Positions 47,438 to 58,921 of a stretch of 64,000 nucleotides of DNA are shown here, in pieces; the first letter of the stretch is position 1; the number at the start of each line of letters is the position of its first letter. The translations under genes were made by a program, and so were the position numbers. Under the pieces are notes generated by a model, which saw nothing but the letters and a program-made list of their open reading frames with translations, was not told the origin of the DNA and did no database searches. The DNA comes from Anoplopoma fimbria (lineage: Eukaryota > Chordata > Actinopteri > Perciformes > Anoplopomatidae): assembly GCF_027596085.1 (NCBI RefSeq), contig NC_072449.1:23596522-23660521 (forward strand), given 5' to 3'.

Positions 47438-48103
47438 ATTTATAAGTTTTGAGGTACTGCCAAAGTCGAATAGACTTTAATTTTGCAAAGTATCTGTCAA
47501 CAGAATATGTTATTCTTAACTGATAAAAAGTTAAGTCCAATGTCAAGTTTCTCTGAACTGCCAAAATGCTGGTTGAATACAGCAGTTTACCAACCGTAAC
47601 ACTATTTAAAGACAAATGTCTTCTGCTGAGCTCACTGCAGTCTTCTGAAAGAGGACTGTGCGCGCTGACTTTAAAGACTTAAACACCCAAGAATAACACC
47701 AAATGAAACTTTGTTATCATAATGTCATCATCGTCCCTTGCTGCTTGTTCCCCTCATTGGCTGACTGTTAGTACCGCAGAGACTGTGAAGATACCTCAAC
47801 CGTTGGGCTCCTCTTGATGAGTTTTTAATATAGTTGTATTACTCAATAGCTACTTTAAGTGACTTTAATTCAGAAATAATCAATACATTTGCAGTTTGCG
47901 GCATAACACTTGCTGTTTGTTTATTCTCCCATTGCATGATTGAAATTTAACATAAAAAAACAGCAGCTAGGTGTAAAATCACAACATGCAATAATATTGG
48001 AATTGTTAAATCAGAGGTGACTAAAATCAAAGGAGATATTGTTTGGTTATTTTCCAATGTCTCTGATGAGTGGTCAACTTCAACAAAATGGGCATACAAG
48101 CAT

Positions 48104-48479
48104 GTGCTGACCAGCCGGCACTGGTGTTCACAGAGATGTTCCACAGGTCCCTCACCCCGTCCGTTACTCCTTTATGCTTCAAACTGCCGACAGAGGTCCC
48201 CGTCCTGAAGAAACTTCATCCCAGCCGGTAGCTCTGACCTCTGTAGTGATGAAGTGCTTTGAGAGGCTCTTCATTGCCTCTAGATGATATTGTCTCATTG
48301 TTTCACCATTCATTTTTATTTTATTTTATCCATTGTTTTATTTCATCTATCTGTTAGATTCATTTTCATATGTATTTAATCTATTTGTTAGACTCGCTCT
48401 GGAGCATGGCAACTACGAATTTCCCTGTACGTTGTATTGTGTATGATTCCATATGCAACAATAAACTTGATTTGATTTT
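48104..48479 (+). mobile_element. Fossil LINE fragment in unit B7
   Basis: Same remnant; has cgacagagg for cgacagtgg, a variant shared with B8, B9 and the last unit. Confidence 0.75.
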
Positions 48480-49016
48480 GTTTTAAAAATGTGTGTAATT
48501 CAGCATTTTACAAGGGGTTATGTTTTGGACTCTTTTTTGGCCAGACACAGTGACATCCTTTAGTCTCCAAATGTTACTTGGCATTAAATAACAAGTTTTA
48601 TATGATCAATTTTAAGCCAGCATTTAAATTTAGGGGCCATTACTATTTCATAATGTCAAGTTTGAACAAACACTTAATTTGTTTTGCAAATTGGTAATAC
48701 TGGTGTGGTGGTGTGCATGGATGAATGTGGTGGAGTGGTTTCCTCTTAATCAATATGCATGCAAGTCATTGTTTGTGAGAGATTGAAAAAAAATAGTAAA
48801 TATTCACGACTTTAATGTCAACAGCATAAATAACAAATATGCGGCAGAGCAGTTATTAACTGTTAATACAGTCCTCCTTTTAACAGGTATGTCACATCTG
48901 TTGCTAGGGTTAAATGCAATAAGGGTCTAAATCAATATTACATATCACTTAACATTAACAGTTATACAATTAAGTTTATGATAATAAACTAAAAGCAAAA
49001 CATGTAAAAGTGAATT

Positions 49017-50012
49017 TCAAACGTGCTCAGTAGAATTTATTTTCTCTTTTTTATTAATGCATTGTGCTTTTTTTCTGAATCTTAATTTTTCAATATTTAT
49101 TTTACACAAGCCAAAGCAGACATAGCTTTTCAGTGCATTAAAAAATGTTTCATCCCTGAAGCCGTAAATGAGGGGACTCAGGCATCTGGGAGCAAGACTT
49201 AAAGTTAAGTAGTTAAAGTATCTGACATTAATGAATAATTTTAAACTAATCTGAAGTACAGCAGTTTCTATGAATGGACACAACAGCTGAATGAGACAGA
49301 GCAGCAGCTGGAAAGCATGAAGAATTACAGTTTTGAGGCCTTTCCATGTTGAGCTTTTATTCTCTCCTGATGCAGCTTTGGCCACTTTCATTATTTTAAC
49401 ATAGCAGAATACAATAGTAATGCACATGAGCATTGTATAAATCAGAAATACACCTGCCCTTATATGATCCTGCCATCTGTACAAAATGAATATCTCCACA
49501 GAGCACATTGTGTATTGAGTGTAAAAGCTATGTGAGGCTGATGCAAAGAAGATGGAGAGAACAACCATAAAAGGTACGGAGCTGAGACCGTGAATGATGA
49601 GGATACAGTTCACAGTGCTGCTTTGGGAGCACAGCTCTCCATGGCGCAGGGGCATGCAAATGGCCACGTAGCGCTCCAGAGTCATTGCTGTCAAAGTAAC
49701 TGCTGTGACTGTGAAATACAGAAGTACTACAACAGAGATAATGATGCATAACCAAACTGGCATGGTTAATCCAAAATAGATTAAGAGGAGCATTATATCA
49801 GTCATAAACAATAAGAAGCTATCAGACAATAGTGTAACAGCGAATAAGATGTAGCGTGTAGTTTTGTAGAAGCACTCCTTTTTAAAAAAGGTTGTGATGA
49901 GCATCAAATTGATGCAAAGAAAAATCATCACAAGGATCTGCACAATAAGAACCTCTAAGTTGATCTGCCGCCGTAAAGACTCTCCACCAACCAGCGAGCT
50001 GTTATCTGCCAT
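49017..50012 (-). CDS. Odorant receptor 131-2-like B8
   Basis: Intact 331-aa receptor, ATG at 50012. Variants: RRQINLEVLIVQ, TDIMLLLIYFGL (Thr-Asp and Gly private, TM2/ECL1), TVTAVTL (Ala for Pro, TM3), QSSTV, PFMVV, QYTMC, ENKSS, LKLFINV. The DIRS element begins about 1.16 kb upstream of its ATG. Confidence 0.93.
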   Translation of the reverse strand: MADNSSLVGGESLRRQINLEVLIVQILVMIFLCINLMLITTFFKKECFYKTTRYILFAVTLLSDSFLLFMTDIMLLLIYFGLTMPVWLCIIISVVVLLYFTVTAVTLTAMTLERYVAICMPLRHGELCSQSSTVNCILIIHGLSSVPFMVVLSIFFASASHSFYTQYTMCSVEIFILYRWQDHIRAGVFLIYTMLMCITIVFCYVKIMKVAKAASGENKSSTWKGLKTVILHAFQLLLCLIQLLCPFIETAVLQISLKLFINVRYFNYLTLSLAPRCLSPLIYGFRDETFFNALKSYVCFGLCKINIEKLRFRKKAQCINKKEKINSTEHV

Positions 50013-50679
50013 ATTTATACGTTTCGAGGTACTGCCAAAGTCGAATAGACTTTAATTTTGCAAAGCATCTGTCAACAGAATATGTTATTCTTAACTGATA
50101 AAAAGTTAAGTCCAATGTCAAGTTTCTCTGAATCTTCCAAAATGCTGGTTGAATACAGCAGTTTACCAACCGTAACACTATTTAAAGACAAATGTCTTCT
50201 GCTGAGCTCACTGCAGTCTTCTGAAAGAGGACTGTGCGCGCTGACTTTAAAGACTTAAACACCCAAGAATAACACCAAATGAAACTTTGTTATCATAATG
50301 TCATCATCGTCCCTTGCTGCTTGTTCCCCTCATTGGCTGACTGTTAGTACCGCAGAGACTGTGAAGATACCTCAACCGTTGGGCTCCTCTTGATGAGTTT
50401 TTAATATAGTTGTATTACTCAATAGCTACTTTAAGTGACTTTAATTCAGAAATAATCCATACATTTGCAGTTTGCGGCATAACACTTGCTGTTTGTTTAT
50501 TCTCCCATTGCATGTTTGAAACTTAACATAAAAAAACAGCAGCTAGGTGTAAAATCACAACATGCAATAATATTGGAATTGTTAAATCAGAGGTGACTAA
50601 AATCAAAGGAGATATTGTTTGGTCATTTTCCAATGTCTCTGATGAGTGGTCAACTTCAGCAAAATGGGCATACAAGCAA

Positions 50680-51055
50680 GTGCTGACCAGCCGGCACTGG
50701 TGTTCACAGAGATGTTCCACAGGTCCCTCACCCCGTCCGTTACTCCTTTATGCTTCAAACTGCCGACAGAGGTCCCCGTCCTGAAGAAACTTCATCCCAG
50801 CCGGTAGCTCTGACCTCTGTAGTGATGAAGTGCTTTGAGAGGCTCTTCATTGCCTCTAGATGATATTGTCTCATTGTTTCACCATTCATTTTTATTTTAT
50901 TTTATCCATTGTTTTATTTCATCTATCTGTTAGATTCATTTTCATATGTATTTAATCTATTTGTTAGACTCGCTCTGGAGCATTGCAAATACGAATTTCC
51001 CTGTACGTTGTATTGTGTATGATTCCATATGCAACAATAAACTTGATTTGATTTT
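50680..51055 (+). mobile_element. Fossil LINE fragment in unit B8
   Basis: Same remnant; the DIRS insertion is about 120 bp to its right. Confidence 0.75.
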
Positions 51056-51188
51056 GTTTTAAAAATGTGTGTAATTCAGCATTTTACAAGGGGTTATGTT
51101 TTGGACTATTTTTTGGCCAGACACAGTGACATCCTTTAGTCTCCAAATGTTACTTGGCATTAAATAACAAGTTCTATTTCATTCTTAC

Positions 51189-51336
51189 TGACCGCCAGAG
51201 GCAGTGCTTAACACTGGATGTTATCCATCGCGCATGCGCAGGTCGAGTATTTAATATCAACAAAGTCACACGTGACCGGGGATGACGTCGGGCCGCCCGT
51301 CTATATAAGGCCACGTCACTCTCCAAGATGTCCCTT
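51189..51336 (+). repeat. DIRS left inverted terminal repeat
   Basis: 148 bp from tgaccgccagagg to gatgtccctt, the exact reverse complement of 56651-56798. Contains tatataagg, a likely promoter TATA box. The 15 bases outside it (51174-51188, ctatttcattcttac) are a non-repeated left extension that recurs only in the internal complementary region. Confidence 0.95.
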
Positions 51337-52037
51337 GTATCTTCTCGCAGTAGCGAATACAGGTTTAGAGTAAGAGATAAGCTTGAATAAAAGCAATATA
51401 AGCCGGTGACTCTTTGCTGGTAGCCCTGCAACCGCATGGTTGGAGCCACGAATTCGTCCTCCAAGGGCTGCGATTAGTCACGCTCGGCTTTGTTTTGAAC
51501 GCCGCATACCGGTGTTTTCGCCGGTGAGCTCGGCTCACGCTAGACTAACACAGCGTCTTCATCAGCTGTAGCGAAGGCTGCTAAGGTAAGTACTCTCTCT
51601 GTGTTAGCTTTAAAGTTAAGTAAGATAAGGGGATTCTGGTTTCGGCACCCGCTTAAGCTTACGTTTTGTTTTGATTGCCTCGCTGCATCGGAGATTGCCA
51701 TTACCGGCGTCTGCTGCCTTTTGTGGCAACTTTCGTGTTAATTAAAGGCTCCCAGAGTGTTTTCGCTCGTTAGAGCGTGTACTCCCTTATTTGGAATTAA
51801 AGAGCAGAAGCTCCCCATTACGGTTGAGGCTAATGGGTAAATAAAAAAAAAAATTAATTCATTTTGAAAAAAAAAAAAAAAAAAAAAAAAAAAAACAGAA
51901 CTCTGTTTTAGTTTGAGTTTCTTACATTGAGCAGTTTGCTGCACTTTTGTTAAATTATTACTGTTGGGTGCTTTCGCCTATTAGTAACTACTTTACTCTG
52001 GGAATATACTATTTTTTGATAGCTTATTTCCCCCAAC

Positions 52038-53545
52038 ATGTTAGGCTCACATGGTTGCCGCACTTGCATGGCTCCACTGCTAGCCCTAGATGGACATGAT
52101 GAATGCCCCGCATGCCTCGGTGTGGTCCACCTGAGAGAGGGGCTGTCCGACAATCAGTGTATGAATTGCAGTTTCATGCCACATGGGCTGAAAGTGGCAA
52201 GACTAGCCGAGGTGGAAGGACCTCAGGTTGAAGGTGAGCTTCCCCCGCCTGGAAGAGAACCAGTGGTACGAGTACGCTCCCCACCCAGGGCTGCCCCGCC
52301 CAGGAAGAAGGCTAGGAAGGCTGACGGTTATGCTGCCAAAGTGGACAAGCTAGAGTCAGAGTTCGCTGAGATTAAGAGTTTGCTCTATAACCTTCAGCCA
52401 GTCAGGTTGGCGTCAATCTCTCAGGCTGAGGCTCCAACTACACCAGAATGGGACGGAGATGCTCTGTCTACGAGGGCTTCCTGTAGCCAGTTCTATGAAG
52501 ACAGGCCGGGACAGGGCGAGGTAGAGGCTTCTACCCAGGCTTCTGAAGGCGGCTCCCAACATGTAGGGAGTGGGTCTAGGGCAGGCTCAGAAGCTTCCCC
52601 GGCCACGGTTAAGCCAGTGGTCCGAATGGCACTGGCACGCTTAGGGTTGGATGAGGCTCCAGCAGATATCGCTCCAGCTAGTGCATTCTTTAGGCGTGTC
52701 CCGCCACAAGATACTTTTTCTGTGCCTCCCTCCCAGCCATATATTGAGGAGCTTCACAGATGCTGGCCAGACCCCAGATCTCTATCTCATCACACCAGTG
52801 ACAGCAGGGCCTTGGCTCAATGCAGAATGCCAGCAAGCATGGACTCGACCGAATGCCAGCCGTAGAGCCGACCATTGCCTCCCTCATTGTGGCACCAGAA
52901 GAGGTGTTGAGGCCGAATGCTCGCTGTCCCAGGCCACAGTGTCGCATCACTGATGACCTGTTAACAAAGTGCTACGACACAGCGGCACGTATGGGCCGTA
53001 TCGGGAACTCCTTGTCCCATTTGATATTGGCCCTGTCTCAGTCCTTGCAATCATCCAGTACAGATGCTTCAGTGCAGAGTCTAAGTGACACGTCTTTGCA
53101 GGCATTTGCCTTCATGACCAGAGAGCTTGGTAGGCTGATGGCGTCGCTTACGCTGGCTCGCCGCCAGGTATGGCTGGCCCAGTCCCCATTATCAGAGCCA
53201 TGCCGGAGGACCCTTCGCACTCTCCCCGTAGTTCCGGGAGAGCTGTTTGGCCCAGCAGCACAACAGGCCTTGGATCGTGGCATCCAGGCTAACCAGACAC
53301 GGCAGCAGTTTGCTAGCCTTCGGGGAGCTGCATCCCAACCGAGGCAGCAGCCTCCACAAGGTTATGGCACCAATCGTCCTCTGCCGCTAGCACGTCCTAG
53401 TGGTTATTCCAGGACCTCACCAGCTCCTGAGCGACCCTATCAACCCCGTCGGGCTCCCACAAGGCCAGCACCACAGGCACAGAGGGGTCGGGGGTCGGGG
53501 TTTCCCCCCTCCAGGCCCCCAAGAGGGCGTGGGGGCAGGTACTGA
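52038..53545 (+). pseudogene. DIRS gag-like ORF, frameshifted
   Basis: Starts at ATG 52038. The N-terminal part has Cys/His-containing motifs (CRTC, CPAC, CMNC). A basic RKKARK stretch and an acidic/Ser-rich linker follow. The frame breaks at about 52815, where one base appears to be missing, and continues in the frame of 52820-53545, which ends in an Arg/Gly/Pro-rich nucleic-acid-binding tail (RGRGSGF, PRGRGGRY). The two halves together have the length and composition of fish DIRS gag. The 5' leader 51337-52037 is non-coding and includes a 26-A run near 51870. Confidence 0.8.
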
Positions 53546-55427
53546 CGGCTCATGGCCGGGCGTCGGGCGCTTCACCCAGCAGCACCTAATCTGCTGGGGA
53601 AGTTGCACTACAGACCCTTGGGTGGTGACCACGCTTTCCCAAGGGTACAATCTCCAATTCCGACGCCGGCCCCCAGTTTTCAGGGGGATCAGACTGACTA
53701 CAGTCAGCGATCCCACAAAGCGACAGGCCCTCAGCCAGGAGGTATCCACCCTCCTGGAGAAGAAGGCCATCGAGATCGTAGATCCTCAGACACAGCAAGG
53801 TGGGTTTTACTCAGTGTATTTTTTAGTTCCAAAAGAGGGTGGGTTTCGCCCTATACTGGACTTACGAGGGCTGAACAGTTTTCTGAAAGTATTGCCCTTT
53901 CACATGCTAAAGACAGCGGAAGTGCTCCAGGCCGTCGCACGGCAAAGCTGGTTCACATCAATAGATCTAGAGGATGCATACTTTCACGTCCCGATAGCAC
54001 CACATCACAGGCCATACCTGCGCTTTGCATTCGAAGGGCGGGCCTACCAGTACAGGGTCCTCCCATTCGGGTTATCCCTAGCCCCACGGATCTTCACAAG
54101 GTGCATGCGGGCAGCGCTCGCACCAATGCAAGCCACCGGAATACAAATCCTCCCTTATCTGGACGATTGGCTTATTTGCGCTCCAACCCGGCAACAGGCA
54201 GAGCAGGACACCACAGCCCTCCTAGGCCATGTGGGAAGGTTGGGTCTTACAGTCAACTACGGCAAAAGTTGTCTAATACCCAGCCAACAGGTATTATTCC
54301 TTGGCATAACCCTGGACTCCGTCCAAATGCTTGCCTTCCCGTCTCCACGGCGGGTAGAGGCCATACTCCAGATCCTCCTGCATTTTCGGGAGGACAGGAG
54401 GGTAAGGTACAGCCTTTTTCTCAGGCTGTTGGGAATGTTGACGTCAGTAACGTCAATAGTGCCACTGGGCCTCCTTCACTTGCGGCCGTTCCAAGTTTGG
54501 ACCAATGGCCTCCACTTAGATCCAAGGTTGCACGGATCCAGGAAGGTCAGGGTGTCCAGTCAATGCCTCCTGGCATTACAACCCTGGAGACGCAGGGCAT
54601 ATCTTGCCAAAGGTGTCGCACTAGGTTCGATCCCCTCACGCCGCGAAGTGGTGGTGACCGATGCTTCGCTCTCTGGCTGGGGGGCAGTGTGGCAGCACAG
54701 GGCAGTGAGAGGGCTCTGGAGTGCGCCGCACAGGACACAGCACATAAATGTGCTCGAGCTCCGTGCTATTTATTTAGCGCTCCACCAATTCCTGCCATAT
54801 TTGAGGGGCAGACATGTTCTGGTACGATGCGACAACAAGTCAGCTGTCTACAATGTGAACCACCAAGGGGGCACAAGGTCGGCTCAGTCATTACAGGTTG
54901 CACAGCAACTTCTTGTATGGGCTCTCCCTTACTTTTCCAGCCTCAGGGCTATGTACCTTCCAGGGCCACAGAATACGGTGGCAGACTTTCTTTCACGCCA
55001 GAAACCTCCGTCGGGGGAGTGGCGACTCCACCCAGAGGTAGTAGAGGCAATTTGGAGCAAATACGGCACAGCAGAGGTAGACCTGTTTGCTTCAGAGTCC
55101 ACAACACATTGCCCTCTCTGGTTCTCTCTGTCAGAGACGAGTCCGATGGGACAGGATGCCTTGGCACATCCATGGCCACGTCAACTCCTTTATGCCTTCC
55201 CGCCATTTCCACTGATAGGGTTAACTCTACACAGAGTTCAGAAGGGGAACCACAGACTCCTGCTGGTTGCCCCAAACTGGCCAGGGAGACCTTGGTTTCC
55301 AGTAATGTACAGGCTGCTAGACGGAGATCCATGGTGCCTGCCGAAGAGGCGGGACCTGCTCTCACAGCTGGGGGCCACATCTGGCACCCCAGACCAGAGT
55401 GCCTGCAGCTATGGGTTTGGCCCTTGA
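53520..55427 (+). CDS. DIRS reverse transcriptase / RNase H, with methyltransferase-like C-terminus
   Basis: Continuous frame overlapping the end of gag (open from 53400, no ATG there, so the true start is uncertain). RT motifs: FRPILDLRGLN, SIDLEDAYF (catalytic Asp), LPFGLSLAP, and YLDD at 54156-54167. RNase H follows: VVTDASLSGWG, ELRAIYLAL, VRCDNKSAV, NTVADFLSR. The C-terminal part (EVDLFASEST, LLYAFPPFPL, LVAPNWPGRPWF) resembles the Dam-like methyltransferase region described in DIRS elements. Domain order matches the family. No stop interrupts this ORF. Confidence 0.88.
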   Translation, partial: QEGVGAGTDGSWPGVGRFTQQHLICWGSCTTDPWVVTTLSQGYNLQFRRRPPVFRGIRLTTVSDPTKRQALSQEVSTLLEKKAIEIVDPQTQQGGFYSVYFLVPKEGGFRPILDLRGLNSFLKVLPFHMLKTAEVLQAVARQSWFTSIDLEDAYFHVPIAPHHRPYLRFAFEGRAYQYRVLPFGLSLAPRIFTRCMRAALAPMQATGIQILPYLDDWLICAPTRQQAEQDTTALLGHVGRLGLTVNYGKSCLIPSQQVLFLGITLDSVQMLAFPSPRRVEAILQILLHFREDRRVRYSLFLRLLGMLTSVTSIVPLGLLHLRPFQVWTNGLHLDPRLHGSRKVRVSSQCLLALQPWRRRAYLAKGVALGSIPSRREVVVTDASLSGWGAVWQHRAVRGLWSAPHRTQHINVLELRAIYLALHQFLPYLRGRHVLVRCDNKSAVYNVNHQGGTRSAQSLQVAQQLLVWALPYFSSLRAMYLPGPQNTVADFLSRQKPPSGEWRLHPEVVEAIWSKYGTAEVDLFASESTTHCPLWFSLSETSPMGQDALAHPWPRQLLYAFPPFPLIGLTLHRVQKGNHRLLLVAPNWPGRPWFPVMYRLLDGDPWCLPKRRDLLSQLGATSGTPDQSACSYGFGP

Positions 55428-56473
55428 GGGGCCTGATCCACTTATAATGGAATGCGACCAGGAGGTAGTTCAAACCATTATGGACTCAAGAGCTCCCTCC
55501 ACCAGGGCACTTTATGCTAACAGGTGGAAGATATTTGCAAAGTGGTGTGAGGTACAGAAAGAGGTACCGGAGTGCTCCTCAGTGCCAATGATACTGCGTT
55601 TTTTGCAGTCCTTACTGGAAAGGAAGCTATCTGCTTCCACTTTAAGAGTGTATGTGGCTGCCATTTCAGCCAGGCACATTAAGGTTGATAGCCGGACGGT
55701 GGGGTCTCATTCTTTGGTGACCCGATTTCTTAAAGGAGCCCAGCGGAGGAACCCCCACGGGCTGTCAAGGTTCCCTTATGGGACCTACCTCTGGTACTTG
55801 GAGCCCTCCGTCTCCCCCCGTTTGAGCCCTTGGACCAGGCGCCACTGAAATGGCTGTCGGCGAAGGTGGCCTTCCTTCTGGCGATCGTGTCAGCCAAGCG
55901 TGTGAGCGAGCTTCATGCGTTGTCAGTGAGTGAAGAGTGTATACGCTGGAACTCAGATGGCACAGGGGTGGCACTGTGGCCTAACCCATCTTTTTTCCAA
56001 AGAGGCTGTCTTCGGCCCACTATAATCAGGTCATAGAGCTAGCAGCTTATGGCCCCTCACACCCACCGGATGAGGAAGCTAGTTCAGCAGAACTACTCTG
56101 CCCGGTGAGAGCCTTGAGATGTTACATACAGGAAACTGCCGGTTTTCGCCAGTCTGATGGCCTGTTTGTCTGCTACGGGGGCCCGAGGAAGGGGCAAGCG
56201 CTGTCCAGACAGAGGCTTTCGAAGTGGGTGGTGGAGGTAATTGAGGAGGCATACAAGTCAAGAGGACTGCCTTTGCCTCTTAAGATCAGAGGCCATTCCA
56301 CCAGGAGTGTCTCCACCTCCTGGGCAGCACTACGAGGAGTGCCTCTAGGTGAGATTTGTGCCGCGGCCTCCTGGGCTTCAGCGTGCACCTTTGCCCGATT
56401 TTACAGGGTCAATGTAGCTGCTCACCACGCAGTGGCTGCAGCTGTTATTCAGGAACCCTCAGGCCCTTCCTAA
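55411..56473 (+). pseudogene. DIRS tyrosine recombinase, two frameshifts
   Basis: Integrase of the element (lambda-integrase family), replacing the DDE integrase of LTR elements. The core-binding part (STRALYANRWKIFAKW, SASTLRVYVAAIS) is in one frame to about 55750. The catalytic Arg (SAKRVSEL, CGT at 55899) is in a second frame. The HxxR box (GHSTR, 56294-56305) and nucleophile Tyr (FYRV, TAC at 56402-56404) are in a third frame, after a shift near 55990. All catalytic residues are present; only the reading frame is broken, at or near short homopolymers. Confidence 0.85.
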
Positions 56474-56515
56474 TAGGTGGGTACAGGATTCCTCGTGACT
56501 ACGTTGGTAATAGTC

Positions 56516-56615
56516 ATCCAGTGTTAAGCACTGCCTCTGGCGGTCAGTAAGAATGAAATAGAACGAGAGTTACGTATGTAACTACGGTTCTATGAATTCT
56601 GGATGACCGCCAGAG
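56516..56615 (+). repeat. DIRS internal complementary region
   Basis: Bases 56516-56561 are the reverse complement of the left terminus (51174-51219), and 56562-56615 of the right terminus (56787-56840), abutting at atag|aacgag. This is the template thought to bridge the two ends into a circular intermediate in DIRS replication. Confidence 0.93.
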
Positions 56616-56650
56616 TTCTCTGTCACTCGGAATCTTGCGAGAAGATTCTG

Positions 56651-56798
56651 AAGGGACATCTTGGAGAGTGACGTGGCCTTATATAGACGGGCGGCCCGAC
56701 GTCATCCCCGGTCACGTGTGACTTTGTTGATATTAAATACTCGACCTGCGCATGCGCGATGGATAACATCCAGTGTTAAGCACTGCCTCTGGCGGTCA
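56651..56798 (-). repeat. DIRS right inverted terminal repeat
   Basis: Perfect 148-bp inverse of 51189-51336. The 42-bp right extension (56799-56840) ends ctctcgtt and contains a near-palindrome, gttacatacgtaac. Confidence 0.95.
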
Positions 56799-57259
56799 TC
56801 CAGAATTCATAGAACCGTAGTTACATACGTAACTCTCGTTTTATATGATCAATTTTCAGCCAGCATTTAAATTGAGGGGCCATTACTATTTCATAATGTC
56901 AAGTTTGAACAAACACTTAATTTGTTTTGCAAATTGGTAATACTGGTGTGGTGGTGTGCATGGATGAATGTGGTGGAGTGGTTTCCTCTTAATCAATATG
57001 CATGCAAGTCATTGTTTGTGAGAGATTGAAAAAAAATAGTAAATATTCACGACTTTAATGTCAACAGCATAAATAACAAATATGCGGCAGAGCAGTTATT
57101 TACTGTTAATACAGTCCATCTTTTAACAGGTATGTCACATCTGTTGCTAGGGTTAAATGCAATAAGGGTCTAAATCAATATTACATATCACTTAACATTA
57201 ACAGTTATACAATTACGTTTATGATAATAAACTAAAAGCAAAACATGTAAAAGTGAATT

Positions 57260-58255
57260 TCAAACGTGCTCAGTAGAATTTATTTTCTCTTTTTTATTAA
57301 TGCATTGTGCTTTTTTTCTGAATCTTAATTTTTCAATATTTATTTTACACAAGCCAAAGCAGACATAGCTTTTCAGTGCATTAAAAAATGTTTCATCCCT
57401 GAAGCCGTAAATGAGGGGACTCAGGCATCTGGGAGCAAGCCTTAAAGTTAAGTAGTTAAAGTATCTGACATTAATGAATAATTCTAAACTAATCTGAAGT
57501 ACAGCAGTTTCTATGAATGGGCACAACAGCTGGATGAGACAGAGCAGCAGCTGGAAAGCATGAAGAATTACAGTTTTGAGGCCTTTCCATGTTGAGCTTT
57601 TATTCTCTCCTGATGCAGCTTTGGCCACTTTCATTATTTTAACATAGCAGAATACAATAGTAATGCACATGAGCATTGTATAAATCAGAAATACACCTGC
57701 CCTTATATGATCCTGCCATCTGTACAAAATGAATATCTCCACAGAGCACATTGTGTATTGAGTGTAAAAGCTATGTGAGGCTGATGCAAAGAAGATGGAG
57801 AGAACAACCATAAAAGGTACGGAGCTGAGACCGTGAATGATGAGGATACAGTTCACAGTGCTGCTTTGGGAGCACAGCTCTCCATGGCGCAGGGGCATGC
57901 AAATGGCCACGTAGCGCTCCAGAGTCATTGCTGTCAAAGTAACTGGTGTGACTGTGAAAAACAGAAGTACTACAAGAGAGATAATGATGCATAACCAAAC
58001 TGGCATGGTTAATTGAAAATGGATTAAGAGGAGCATTATATTAGACATGAACAATAAGAAGCTATCAGACAATAGTGTAACAGCAAATAAGATGTAGCGT
58101 GTAGTTTTGTAGAAGCACTCCTTTTTAAAAAAGGTTGTGATGAGCATCAAATTGATGCAAAGAAAAACCATCACAAGGATCTGCACAATAATGACCTGTT
58201 CGTTGATCTGCCGCCGTAAAGACTCTCCACCAACCAGCGAGCTGTTATCTGCCAT
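57260..58255 (-). CDS. Odorant receptor 131-2-like B9
   Basis: Intact 331-aa receptor, ATG at 58255. Variants: RRQINEQVIIVQ (a combination seen nowhere else), MVFLCIN, MLLLIHFQL (His and Gln private), IISLVVLLFF (TM3), QSSTV, PFMVV, QYTMC, ENKSS, LELFINV, LTLRLAP (Arg for Ser). Flanked by the DIRS element downstream and the L2 element about 1.05 kb upstream. Confidence 0.93.
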   Translation of the reverse strand: MADNSSLVGGESLRRQINEQVIIVQILVMVFLCINLMLITTFFKKECFYKTTRYILFAVTLLSDSFLLFMSNIMLLLIHFQLTMPVWLCIIISLVVLLFFTVTPVTLTAMTLERYVAICMPLRHGELCSQSSTVNCILIIHGLSSVPFMVVLSIFFASASHSFYTQYTMCSVEIFILYRWQDHIRAGVFLIYTMLMCITIVFCYVKIMKVAKAASGENKSSTWKGLKTVILHAFQLLLCLIQLLCPFIETAVLQISLELFINVRYFNYLTLRLAPRCLSPLIYGFRDETFFNALKSYVCFGLCKINIEKLRFRKKAQCINKKEKINSTEHV

Positions 58256-58921
58256 ATTTATACGTTTCGAGGTACTGCCAAAGTCGAATAGACTTTAATT
58301 TTGCAAAGCATCTGTCAAAAGAATATGTTATTCTTAACTGATAAAAAGTTAAGTCCAATGTCAAGTTTCTCTGAACTGCCAAAATGCTGGTTGAATACAG
58401 CAGTTTACCAACCGTAACACTATTTAAAGACAAATGTCTTCTGCTGAGCTCACTGCAGTCTTCTGAAAGAGGACTGTGCGCGCTGACTTTAAAGACTTAA
58501 ACACCCAAGAATAACACCAAATGAAACTTTGTTATCATAATGTCATCATCGTCCCTTGCTGCTTGTTCCCCTCATTGGCTGACTGTTAGTACCGCAGAGA
58601 CTGTGAAGATACCTCAACTGTTGGGCTCCTCTTGATGAGTTTTTAATATAGTTGTATTACTCAATAGCTACTTTAAGTGACTTTAATTCAGAAATAATCC
58701 ATACATTTGCAGTTTGCGGCATAACACTTGCTGTTTGTTTATTCTCCCATTGCATGTTTGAAATTTAACATAAAAAAACAGCAGCTAGGTGTAAAATCAC
58801 AACATGCAATAATATTGGAATTGTTAAATCAGAGGTGACTAAAATCAAAGGAGATATTGTTTGGTCATTTTCCAATGTCTCTGATGAGTGGTCAACTTCA
58901 GCAAAATGGGCATACAAGCAA

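Larger units (their letters stand above)
51174..56840 (+). mobile_element. DIRS-type tyrosine-recombinase retrotransposon
   Basis: A 5,667-bp element splitting a unit spacer (the other units read aacaagttttatatg). It has the diagnostic DIRS plan: inverted terminal repeats at 51189-51336 and 56651-56798, identical over 148 bp; an internal complementary region at 56516-56615, formed by the reverse complements of both outer ends placed back to back; and ORFs for gag, RT-RNase H (plus a methyltransferase-like region) and a tyrosine recombinase. There is no target-site duplication; gtt is found at both junctions. The ORFs have three apparent one-base frameshifts, so this copy may not be autonomous, but its ends look young. 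Confidence 0.95.
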
